NCBI RefSeq assembly: GCF_002087075.1
Contig: NZ_MWSM01000033.1
Span: 4,409 to 10,623 of the forward strand
DNA length: 6,215 nucleotides
Source of the DNA: Streptococcus pseudopneumoniae ATCC BAA-960 = CCUG 49455
GTDB taxonomy: Bacteria > Bacillota > Bacilli > Lactobacillales > Streptococcaceae
Direction: 5' to 3'
Below the pieces are notes generated by a model, which searched no databases, was not told the DNA's origin, and worked only from the letters and a program-made list of their open reading frames with translations. Both the position numbers and the translations under genes were made by a program. Shown here piece after piece: positions 1-5,125 of the stretch. Within the stretch, counting starts at the first letter, position 1, and each line of letters starts with the position of its first letter.

Positions 1-70
1 GACGAAGTCAGTAACCATATATACGGCAAGGCGAAGCTGACGTGGTTTGAAGAGATTTTCGAAGAGTATT
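1..70 (-). repeat. BOX repeat element, boxA module (partial, runs off window)
   Basis: Read on the minus strand this stretch starts AATACTCTTCGAAAATCTC and goes on through CAAACCACGTCAGC, GCCTTGCCGTATATATGG and TTACTGACTTCGTC. I recognise this as the boxA module of the BOX intergenic repeats found in many copies in pneumococcus and close relatives. BOX elements are ordered boxA-boxB-boxC, so boxB and boxC should lie beyond the left edge. The repeat begins at or inside the stop codon of the RNase J1 gene (TAA at 71-69), so it forms the immediate 3' end of that transcript. BOX elements are thought to be non-autonomous mobile repeats that fold into RNA stem-loops. No other terminator for the rpoY-rnjA operon is visible in the window. 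Confidence 0.88.
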
Positions 71-1748
71 ATTCTTCATCTGGTGTGAGGATCATCGGGA
101 TGATAATCGGTTCACGTTCGGTATTTTCATAGAGGAAGGGGCGAATAGCGTTGACAATGGCACCATTGACAGATTGCACGCTAGCATCCTTGTTTTTCAG
201 TGCGATACGAATGGCATTGAAGAGGATACGCTGGCTTTGGCGAATCAGGTCGCCAGACTCTCTCATGTAGACAAAGCCTCGGCTGAGGATGTCTGGACCA
301 GATAGAATCATCTGCGACTTGAAGTCAACAGTTGCGACTGCTAAAACGACACCGTCTTCAGATAGATCACGACGGTCTTTGAGGACAGCTGCGCCGATTT
401 CACCGATACGATTTCCATCGACATAGATGTCTTGGGCGTTGAAATGACCTGCAATACGAGCTGAGTCAGCAGTAAGGGCAAGCACATCACCATTACTCAT
501 GATAAAGATATTGTCCTTCTCAACACCAGTATCCACTGCTAGTCCAGCATGGACTTTTTGCATGCGGTATTCACCGTGGACAGGCATGAAGTATTTTGGC
601 TTAATCAAGCGGAGCATGAGTTTTTGCTCTTGCTGGCCACCGTGTCCAGATGTATGGATATTGTTCACTTTACCGTGGATAACTTCGACACCAGCTTCAG
701 AAATGATGTTAATCAGCTTGTTGACGCTAGTCGTATTTCCAGGGATTGGGCTTGAAGAGAAGATAACGGTATCACCGGGTTGGAGTTGTACCTGACGGTG
801 GGTTCCGTTGGCGATACGAGAGAGGGCTGCCATAGGCTCGCCCTGACTACCTGTACAGAGGATCAGAACCTCGCCAGCAGGGTAGTCTTTGATTTCATTT
901 GGCTCGATAAAGGTTCCCTTAGGAGCTTTGATGTAGCCAAGGTCGATTCCGTTGACAATGGCCTTTTCCATAGAACGACCAAAGACCGCAATCTTACGTC
1001 CAGTCTTAACAGCAGCTTCAGTTGCTTGCTGGAGACGGAAGATATTTGAGGCAAAGGATGCAAAGATGATACGTCCTTCAATGCCTTGGATAATCTTCAT
1101 GATGGACTGACCAACGACTTTTTCAGAGTTGGTAAAGGTTGGCACTTCTGCATTTGTTGAGTCAGACAGAAGACAAAGCACGCCTTCTTCACCAAGGGCA
1201 GCCATACGATGCAAGTCTGCAGGTTCTCCAACTGGAGTAAAGTCGAACTTGAAGTCGCCCGTACAGATGATTTTTCCTTGCGGAGTATGAATGACAATTC
1301 CCAAAGGCTCTGGAATAGAGTGAGTCGTTCTAAAGAAAGTTGCCTTGAGATTTTTAAAGGTCAACTCAGTGTTGTGGTTTATTTCGTAAAGTTTGGCGTT
1401 GCGCAAGAGGCCGTGTTCTTCGAGTTTCCCACGGATCAAAGCCAAGGCAAGTGGTCCAGCATAGATAGGGACATTTGCTTGCTTGAGCAGGAACGGAATC
1501 CCACCAATGTGGTCCTCGTGTCCGTGTGTGATTAAAACAGCCTTGACGCGGTCGATATTGTCCACGATGTATGAGTAGTCAGGAATGACATAGTCGATAC
1601 CCAGCAAGTCATCTTCTGGGAATTTAATCCCAGCATCGACGATGATAATCTCATCTTGGTATTCAATTCCGTATGTATTTTTCCCGATTTCTCCCAGACC
1701 ACCGATGGCAAAAACGCCGACTTCTTCAGGTTTAAGAGTGTAGGCCAT
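69..1748 (-). CDS. rnjA: Ribonuclease J1
   Basis: This 559-residue protein is a metallo-beta-lactamase/beta-CASP ribonuclease, cytoplasmic, with both endonuclease and 5'-3' exonuclease activity in its family. It acts in mRNA decay and rRNA maturation in Firmicutes. The metal site is complete: HGHEDH with H75, H77, D79 and H80, then H143 in TTHS, D165 in CTGDFKFD, and H391 in PVHGEYR. The beta-CASP part shows SDSTNAE near 195-201 and HTSGHGG at 365-371, which in the family binds the RNA phosphate. The length fits full-length RNase J (about 555 residues), including the C-terminal domain. The start ATG at 1748-1746 is one base after the rpoY stop and has a GGAG ribosome site overlapping the end of rpoY, so translation is probably coupled. 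J1 rather than J2 is inferred from the rpoY neighbour, as in Bacillus. The stop codon abuts a BOX repeat. Confidence 0.97.
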   Translation of the reverse strand: MAYTLKPEEVGVFAIGGLGEIGKNTYGIEYQDEIIIVDAGIKFPEDDLLGIDYVIPDYSYIVDNIDRVKAVLITHGHEDHIGGIPFLLKQANVPIYAGPLALALIRGKLEEHGLLRNAKLYEINHNTELTFKNLKATFFRTTHSIPEPLGIVIHTPQGKIICTGDFKFDFTPVGEPADLHRMAALGEEGVLCLLSDSTNAEVPTFTNSEKVVGQSIMKIIQGIEGRIIFASFASNIFRLQQATEAAVKTGRKIAVFGRSMEKAIVNGIDLGYIKAPKGTFIEPNEIKDYPAGEVLILCTGSQGEPMAALSRIANGTHRQVQLQPGDTVIFSSSPIPGNTTSVNKLINIISEAGVEVIHGKVNNIHTSGHGGQQEQKLMLRLIKPKYFMPVHGEYRMQKVHAGLAVDTGVEKDNIFIMSNGDVLALTADSARIAGHFNAQDIYVDGNRIGEIGAAVLKDRRDLSEDGVVLAVATVDFKSQMILSGPDILSRGFVYMRESGDLIRQSQRILFNAIRIALKNKDASVQSVNGAIVNAIRPFLYENTEREPIIIPMILTPDEE

Positions 1749-1749
1749 A

Positions 1750-1983
1750 TTAGAACTCCGTAATTTCGAAGGCGCCAGTTTCTTTTTCGTAATCTAGCAA
1801 TTTGTCAGACAAGAGTTCGATATACTCGATATTGTACTCTGGGCGATTTTCTTCGACAAGTTGGCGAGCAGCGATACGGCCCTCAAGTTCTGAGTTGGCA
1901 TCGATGTCTAGGTATAGTGCGCGTGTTGTTTCACGACGTGGGCTACGTTCTTTTGTTTCTTGATAAAAAACTTTGTAAATCAT
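1750..1983 (-). CDS. rpoY: DNA-directed RNA polymerase epsilon subunit (RpoY, DUF1447/YkzG family)
   Basis: This 77-residue acidic protein begins [20 protein letters not shown] and ends [12 protein letters not shown], the recognisable form of the small RNA polymerase-associated subunit epsilon of Firmicutes. The protein binds core polymerase; its physiological role is still debated (fold resembling the phage inhibitor Gp2 in published work). I chose the ATG at 1983-1981 because AAAGGAA lies just upstream and family members start with MIYKVFY. A longer in-frame reading from 2049 has no ribosome site. It is first in a two-gene operon with rnjA, one base apart, the arrangement known from Bacillus and streptococci. 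The promoter at 2095-2123 implies an untranslated leader of about 105 bases. Confidence 0.95.
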   Translation of the reverse strand: MIYKVFYQETKERSPRRETTRALYLDIDANSELEGRIAARQLVEENRPEYNIEYIELLSDKLLDYEKETGAFEITEF

Positions 1984-2094
1984 ATAGTTCCTTTCTATTT
2001 TACAGGTCAGCTTATTCCAAACTTTTAGCATAGATTTGCTTGATTTCATTCCATTTTGTGTCTAGATTGACCTTGATTCGTTACAATTATTTCA

Positions 2095-2123
2095 ATTATA
2101 CCACAAAATGAAAAATTAGTAAA
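2095..2123 (-). promoter_or_regulatory. Sigma-A promoter of the rpoY-rnjA operon
   Basis: On the minus strand a perfect -10 TATAAT (2100-2095) is preceded by TGG, giving an extended -10 (TGGTATAAT). A -35 TTTACT (2123-2118) lies 17 bases upstream and matches TTGACA at four of six positions. Expected transcription start is near 2088, leaving a leader of roughly 105 bases before the rpoY ATG. Inside that leader, AGGTCA and TGACCT (2068-2073 and 2004-2009) could pair over a distance. Confidence 0.75.
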
Positions 2124-2167
2124 AGACGGAAACGAGAAAGTCATGGGACGATTTCTTTGGTAAACGC

Positions 2168-2196
2168 TTGCAATATCAAAAAGTATATGCTATAAT
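2168..2196 (+). promoter_or_regulatory. Sigma-A promoter upstream of the phospholipase A2-like pseudogene
   Basis: A perfect -10 TATAAT (2191-2196) preceded by TGC forms an extended -10. The -35 TTGCAA (2168-2173) is 17 bases upstream. It points into the broken gene starting near 2232 and is divergent from the rpoY promoter; the two -35 boxes are only about 45 bases apart. A ribosome-site-like AAAGGA follows at 2222-2227. The promoter seems intact although its gene is not, so this region may still be transcribed. Confidence 0.7.
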
Positions 2197-2231
2197 AATA
2201 GAAAGAAATAGTATAAGCTGGAAAGGAAATA

Positions 2232-2719
2232 ATTCGGAAACTATATTGTTTAGTGCTATTGATATTATGTTTAACTTTATAGATACTTCTGAATTGGATA
2301 AAGTTACCGAATTGAATGAACATGCTTTCCCTGTAGTTAGATTAGATAAAGCAGAGGAGCTTGGTTTAGATAATGAAGCTTTGGAGGTAGGCGTGTTTTA
2401 AACGAAATCGTAACGGATATAGAGACTAACGGAGAGTCAACTGATTTGGCTAGAATGGATCGCTCTCTTTTTCCTATAGGCTCTTATGGTAATTATTGTG
2501 GTTATGGGAAATAATGGATATTCTATTCCAGCTATTGATGATTTAGATATGGCTTGTTTCTATCATGATAAGTGTTTTAAGGGATTTTTAGCAGATAATA
2601 GAAGTTGCAATGCCGCATTCCTAATAAGATTATCTCCTATTGTAGCAAATAATGCTTGGAATACAACTAAAGGAGCATATGCAAGAGCAGCTGTGGTTCT
2701 ATTTTCTAGATTCGTATAA
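2232..2719 (+). pseudogene. Decayed secreted phospholipase A2-like protein gene (multiple frameshifts, lost start codon)
   Basis: No single frame covers the gene, but joined frames give a phospholipase A2 signature. Frame 1 reads YGNYCGYG (2485-2508), the calcium-loop pattern. After one surplus A in the run 2509-2511, the next frame reads DDLDMACFYHDKC (2537-2575), with the catalytic His (2564-2566), Asp and flanking cysteines, then runs to TAA at 2717. Upstream, a frame starting near 2279 (FIDTSELDKV and on) ends at TAA 2399 within TTTTAAAC; restoring one T there joins it to the frame-1 part (LNEIVTDIE and on). Further upstream a third frame reads IRKLYCLVLLILCLT from ATT at 2232, five bases after AAAGGA, like a signal peptide whose ATG became ATT; one T missing near 2277 would link it. 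The repaired protein would be about 162 residues. The phospholipase identity is well supported, the signal-peptide reconstruction less so. Activity is not expected. Confidence 0.78.
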
Positions 2720-2773
2720 GACCAAGTTTTTGTAAAATATGAGTTGTTACGTAAAAGTGTTGATATGAGTATT

Positions 2774-2842
2774 GGTGTCTATGAACAGAATCTTATCTTA
2801 TAAGTTTTAACTTATCTTTTAAGGTTTCTGTTTATAGGCGCT
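2774..2842. repeat. Long imperfect inverted repeat / hairpin in AT-rich spacer
   Basis: The arms CTATGAACAGAA (2779-2790) and TTCTGTTTATAG (2826-2837) pair over 12 positions with one G-T, and wobble pairs extend this outward to about 2774 and 2842. Inside, CTTA (2792-2795) pairs with TAAG (2820-2823), and ATAAGT (2800-2805) pairs with ACTTAT (2810-2815) around a TTTA loop. The result is a rod of about 69 bases. It lies in the 233-base gene-free stretch 2720-2952. It could be the end of the phospholipase transcript or a small mobile inverted-repeat element; I cannot assign it to RUP or SPRITE from memory. I see nothing else firm in this spacer and no convincing promoter for the gene at 2953. 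Confidence 0.55.
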
Positions 2843-2952
2843 TGTAGATGTGTTTATATCTTTAAAAAATATATTTGCGATATTAAAAATGGATACTTAT
2901 GCAATATTTCACTTTACTTATTAAGATAAATTTAAACTAAGGAGGTTGCTCT

Positions 2953-3168
2953 ATGTATAACTTATTTGCTTTTGCTATCGGAGCTCGCTTGGTAGCTTTT
3001 ATTGTTTTTGTTGCTTGCGTTTATGCGGGTAATCTTCTATTTACCAAACTGGAACGACGACAAACCAAGTTCTTGTGGAAAATTACCTTTGTGACTCTCT
3101 ACTCGCTTTTTCTTCTCCTCGTAACCTATGTCGTTTGGTTTGTATTTTACTTTGGATTAAATGCTTAG
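2953..3168 (+). CDS. Small two-helix membrane protein of unknown function
   Basis: I do not recognise this 71-residue protein. It has two strongly hydrophobic helices, about residues 4-30 and 42-68, joined by a basic loop (TKLERRQTKFLWK) that by the positive-inside rule should face the cytoplasm, leaving both ends outside. There is no cleavable signal and no cysteine pair or catalytic motif. The start is well supported: AAGGAGG at 2939-2945 is seven bases from ATG. A hairpin terminator follows the stop within a few bases, so this appears to be a single-gene unit. It lies between a dead phospholipase gene and the cib bacteriocin operon and converges on the latter. A bacteriocin-immunity-like role is possible from size and setting only. 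No cin-box was seen upstream. Confidence 0.8.
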   Translation: MYNLFAFAIGARLVAFIVFVACVYAGNLLFTKLERRQTKFLWKITFVTLYSLFLLLVTYVVWFVFYFGLNA

Positions 3169-3170
3169 AT

Positions 3171-3199
3171 GCCCTGCTCATGCTGGGGCGTTTTTGTTT
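3171..3199 (+). terminator. Intrinsic terminator after the small membrane protein gene
   Basis: GCCC (3171-3174) pairs with GGGC (3186-3189), extended by two wobble pairs, around a short loop and followed by TTTTTGTTT at 3191-3199. It starts three bases after the stop codon at 3168, so it fits as the end of that transcript. The stem is short but GC-rich against an AT-rich background. Confidence 0.7.
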
Positions 3200-3235
3200 G
3201 GTGGCAAAAGATAGTAAATTTATGACACGAAAATT

Positions 3236-3261
3236 CCACCCCATCTATCAAGATGAGGTGG
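3236..3261. terminator. Hairpin between convergent genes, probable bidirectional terminator
   Basis: CCACC (3236-3240) and ATCT-containing arm (3242-3246) pair with AGATG (3251-3255) and GGTGG (3257-3261), giving ten base pairs with a single C-A mismatch and an ATCA loop. On the plus strand it is followed by TCTTTGCATTTTT; on the minus strand by AATTTTC. It lies 38 bases beyond the cibC stop and about 70 after the stop of the plus-strand gene, where a shared terminator for the convergent units is expected. The rest of 3200-3299 shows no gene. Confidence 0.65.
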
Positions 3262-3299
3262 TCTTTGCATTTTTCTAAAATGACATGACAATGGAATTT

Positions 3300-3497
3300 T
3301 CAGAGCTTATTATTTTTATGGGAGTCATTGTTCTGCTCAAAAATAGAGTTGAAGCATAAAAATAAAACAATACAAACAGATAGATCAATTGGTAAAGGGA
3401 TAGTAGTCATGTTTAAATCATTGAGAATGCTGAGCAAACTGTAAGAGATGAAGACAATAAAATTTATCCTTCTAAAAATGTGTTTCTTATCTAGCAT
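3300..3497 (-). CDS. cibC: CibC-type bacteriocin immunity protein
   Basis: This 65-residue hydrophobic protein has two probable membrane helices, about residues 12-26 and 34-52, a basic start (MLDKKHIFRR) and a polar tail (EQNNDSHKNNKL). Position as third gene of the cib operon and its membrane nature match CibC, the protein that protects competent pneumococci from their own CibAB bacteriocin. The ATG at 3497-3495 overlaps the last seven bases of cibB (ATGCTAG), so it is translationally coupled. The GGTAAG just upstream inside cibB is a poor ribosome site, making reinitiation likely. The operon ends at a hairpin at 3236-3261. The assignment rests mainly on context, since immunity proteins of this size vary greatly. 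Confidence 0.82.
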   Translation of the reverse strand: MLDKKHIFRRINFIVFISYSLLSILNDLNMTTIPLPIDLSVCIVLFLCFNSIFEQNNDSHKNNKL

Positions 3498-3643
3498 GAC
3501 TTACCAAACTTTTTACGAAGGTCTTTTCCAATGGTATAACCTGCCATAAATAAAGCGATACCAACACCTACACCAAAGCCACCCTTTATTTCTTGCAATT
3601 CCTTAGTAGAAATTTCACAATAGTTGTTCAAATCTTTCATCAT
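3491..3643 (-). CDS. cibB: CibB, second peptide of the competence-induced two-peptide bacteriocin
   Basis: This 50-codon gene starts MMKDLNNYCEISTKELQEI and has a double-glycine leader ending in KGG at residue 22, the signal cut and exported by a bacteriocin-type ABC transporter (ComAB in pneumococcus). The predicted mature peptide is 28 residues, begins FGVGVG, carries two GxxxG motifs (24-28 and 35-39) typical of helix pairing in two-peptide bacteriocins, and has a basic tail KDLRKKFGKSC. AGGAGGAG lies six bases before the ATG at 3643-3641, and a second ATG follows directly, so either could start. The ribosome site is inside the last codons of cibA, and one base separates the two genes. With CibA it is thought to act on non-competent neighbouring cells and help trigger their lysis. 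Confidence 0.92.
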   Translation of the reverse strand: MMKDLNNYCEISTKELQEIKGGFGVGVGIALFMAGYTIGKDLRKKFGKSC

Positions 3644-3644
3644 A

Positions 3645-3830
3645 TTAATCTCCTCCTAAAAAATAACCAGCTGCCAAACCAGAACCTATAAGTGCTGTTC
3701 CACCTGCAATAGCTTTCCAAGATACTGCTACTCCAAAGATAACCAAGGGAGCGAGACCGCCATCAATATCTGATAATTCATTTTCAGATAAGGATAAAAA
3801 TTGATTGTCAAGAACGTCAAAATTTGTCAT
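3645..3830 (-). CDS. cibA: CibA, first peptide of the competence-induced two-peptide bacteriocin
   Basis: This 61-residue precursor has a leader ending LSENELSDIDGG at residues 14-25, a clear double-glycine export signal. The mature part is 36 residues, LAPLVIFGVAVSWKAIAGG and on, hydrophobic and glycine-rich, with GxxxG-type spacing (GLAAG) and ending YFLGGD, as expected of a pore-forming partner peptide. An ideal AAGGAGG lies seven bases before the ATG at 3830-3828. The gene is first in cibABC, and its promoter is a perfect cin-box 34-41 bases upstream of the start, so expression should depend on the competence sigma factor ComX. In pneumococcus CibAB, with lytic enzymes such as CbpD and LytA, takes part in killing non-competent siblings and releasing their DNA (established knowledge). 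Confidence 0.94.
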   Translation of the reverse strand: MTNFDVLDNQFLSLSENELSDIDGGLAPLVIFGVAVSWKAIAGGTALIGSGLAAGYFLGGD

Positions 3831-3851
3831 TGAACTTTCCTCCTTTTTTCT

Positions 3852-3899
3852 TGTTCACTTTTATATTCGTAAAAGAAAAGGAAAAGTGAACATTTTTTT
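3852..3899 (+). terminator. Inverted repeat around the cin-box; plus-strand intrinsic terminator candidate
   Basis: TGTTCACTTTT (3852-3862) and AAAAGTGAACA (3882-3892) are exact reverse complements, 11 bp, with a 19-base loop that holds the cin-box. On the plus strand the right arm runs straight into TTTTTTT (3893-3899), the form of an intrinsic terminator. It would stop plus-strand readthrough or antisense transcription of cib before the tsaB promoter. On the minus strand the arms flank the sigma-X promoter, so an operator role is also possible. Confidence 0.6.
3864..3871 (-). promoter_or_regulatory. cin-box (combox), ComX/sigma-X promoter of cibABC
   Basis: The minus strand reads CTTTTCTTTTACGAATATAA, holding the exact late-competence promoter core TACGAATA with a T-rich stretch before it, as is usual for sigma-X promoters. 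It is 34 bases upstream of the cibA start codon. It implies that the operon is off in ordinary growth and on in the late competence window. No sigma-A type -10 was seen in the same place. Confidence 0.93.
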
Positions 3900-3948
3900 A
3901 AATTATTTTTAGTTAAGTGAGGGCACTCTTGTTTGGGGATAAAGAAAA

Positions 3949-3977
3949 TTCCCATGTGCCAGCTTTTGTAGTATAAT
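3949..3977 (+). promoter_or_regulatory. Sigma-A promoter of the tsaB-rimI-tsaD operon
   Basis: A perfect -10 TATAAT (3972-3977) has a -35 TTCCCA (3949-3954), four of six matches, at the standard 17-base spacing. The start of transcription should fall near 3984, giving a short leader of about 24 bases with AGGA (3997-4000) seven bases before the tsaB ATG. Confidence 0.75.
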
Positions 3978-4007
3978 AGTAAGCAGACAAAAAGATAGGA
4001 ATGTGTT

Positions 4008-4691
4008 ATGAAAGTATTAGCTTTTGATACGTCTAGCAAGGCTCTTTCTCTGGCTATTTTAGAGGACAAGCAGGTTCTTGCCGAGACGACGATTAATATC
4101 AAGAAAAATCACAGCATTACCCTTATGCCTGCCATCGATTTTTTGATGGCAAGTTTGGATTGGACACCCAAGGATTTAGACCGAATCGTGGTGGCGGAAG
4201 GACCAGGTAGCTATACAGGCTTGCGAATTGCGGTAGCAACTGCCAAGACCTTAGCTCATACCCTGAACATCGAGTTGGTTGGTATGTCGAGTCTCTTGGC
4301 TCTGGTGCTCTACCAACAAGAAGGTTTGTTTGTCCCCTTGATGGATGCGCGTCGCAATAATGTTTATGCAGGATTTTATGAAAATGCCAAACCTGTCATG
4401 CCAGAAGCGCACTTACCCTTTGAGCGAGTGATTGAGTTAATCAAGGGCGCTAGTCAGGTAACCTTTGTCGGAGAAGTTGTCCCCTTTGTTGAGCAGATTC
4501 AAAAACACTTGCCAAGGACTAATTTCAAAGAAACCCTGCCTAATGCAGCCAATCTTGCTCTTTTGGCCTGGGACAAGGAAGCAGACTCCTTACACGACTT
4601 TGTGCCTAACTACCTCAAGCGTGTCGAGGCTGAGGAAAACTGGCTCAAGAACCATACCGAGTCTGGCGAGTCTTACATTAAACGCCTATGA
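4008..4691 (+). CDS. tsaB: tRNA threonylcarbamoyladenosine biosynthesis protein TsaB
   Basis: TsaB is the inactive paralogue of TsaD that dimerises with it in the complex (with TsaE) transferring a threonylcarbamoyl group to A37 of ANN-decoding tRNAs, making t6A. The 227-residue length matches the family (about 230). The N-terminus VLAFDTSSKALSLAIL (3-18) is the ASKHA-fold phosphate-1 region, and VAEGPGSYTGLR (62-73) is the TsaB/TsaD hallmark. The HxxxH metal motif of TsaD is absent, as expected. The ATG has AGGA seven bases upstream. It is the first gene of the operon; its TGA overlaps the rimI ATG by four bases (ATGA), so expression is coupled. It was formerly annotated as YeaZ or YdiC, a putative glycoprotease. 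Confidence 0.96.
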   Translation: MKVLAFDTSSKALSLAILEDKQVLAETTINIKKNHSITLMPAIDFLMASLDWTPKDLDRIVVAEGPGSYTGLRIAVATAKTLAHTLNIELVGMSSLLALVLYQQEGLFVPLMDARRNNVYAGFYENAKPVMPEAHLPFERVIELIKGASQVTFVGEVVPFVEQIQKHLPRTNFKETLPNAANLALLAWDKEADSLHDFVPNYLKRVEAEENWLKNHTESGESYIKRL

Positions 4692-5125
4692 TAGAAATCA
4701 AACGAATCCAACAGCAGCCTAATCTAGCTAAAGCCATCTACGCTGTTATGATAGCTGTTTACCCAGTCAGTCCTTGGACGCTGGAACAAATCCAAGCTGA
4801 CCTATTCCAAGACCAGACTTGGTATGCTCTGGCCTATGATGGGGCAGAAGTGATTGGATTTCTAGCTGTGCAGGAAAATATCTTTGAGGCAGAAGTCTTG
4901 CAAATCGCTGTTAAAGGAGACTATCAGGGTCAGGGGATTGCGTCAGCCTTGTTTGCTCAATTGCCGACAGACAAGGAGATTTTCCTCGAAGTCAGAAAGT
5001 CAAATCACCGAGCGCAAGCATTTTACAAGAAAGAAAAGATGGCAGTCATCGCTGAGCGAAAGGCCTACTACCATGATCCAGTCGAGGACGCCATTATCAT
5101 GAAGAGAGAAGTAGATGAAGGATAG
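4688..5125 (+). CDS. rimI: RimI-type GNAT N-acetyltransferase
   Basis: This 145-residue single-domain GNAT protein is of the RimI type, which transfers acetyl from acetyl-CoA to protein N-termini (ribosomal protein S18 in E. coli). Visible landmarks are SPWT at 28-31, characteristic of RimI; the acetyl-CoA pyrophosphate loop YQGQGIA at 79-85 after the strand VLQIAV; and [15 protein letters not shown] at 101-115, the conserved RimI C-terminal motif. It overlaps tsaB by four bases and tsaD by eleven, the usual Gram-positive order tsaB-rimI-tsaD. The true substrate in streptococci is not shown by the sequence, and the link with t6A enzymes is conserved neighbourhood rather than shared chemistry. 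Confidence 0.93.
   Translation: MIEIKRIQQQPNLAKAIYAVMIAVYPVSPWTLEQIQADLFQDQTWYALAYDGAEVIGFLAVQENIFEAEVLQIAVKGDYQGQGIASALFAQLPTDKEIFLEVRKSNHRAQAFYKKEKMAVIAERKAYYHDPVEDAIIMKREVDEG

Noticed and set aside
499..1535. Several plus-strand open frames opposite rnjA
   Set aside because: They are antisense shadows of a well-conserved RNase J1 gene, with no ribosome sites or family features.
1984..2049. N-terminal extension of rpoY by 22 residues from an ATG at 2049
   Set aside because: There is no ribosome site before it, the extension looks nothing like the family, and the ATG at 1983 has AAAGGAA and the conserved MIYKVFY start.
2168..2401. TTG-started 77-codon frame as an intact gene
   Set aside because: Its start lies in the -35 box of the promoter that would transcribe it, so the start cannot be in the message. 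The later part is a fragment of the phospholipase gene.
2397..2403. TTTAAAC, a classic -1 ribosomal slippery heptamer, at the first break of the phospholipase gene
   Set aside because: The incoming frame reads TTT TAA here, while slippage needs codons TTA AAC in the incoming frame. The phase is wrong, and a second uncorrected break follows at 2509-2511, so decay fits better than programmed frameshifting.
3075..3278. Plus-strand open frame of 67 codons overlapping the small membrane protein gene
   Set aside because: It is a frame shadow: it runs through the terminator at 3171-3199 and the hairpin at 3236-3261 and has no ribosome site.
3852..3892. CRISPR-like or direct repeat content near the cib promoter
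   Set aside because: Only one inverted pair is present; there are no repeated units or spacers.
3827..4102. Minus-strand open frame of 91 codons across the cib promoter and tsaB start
   Set aside because: It covers two promoters and the beginning of tsaB in antisense, has no ribosome site and shows no recognisable protein pattern.
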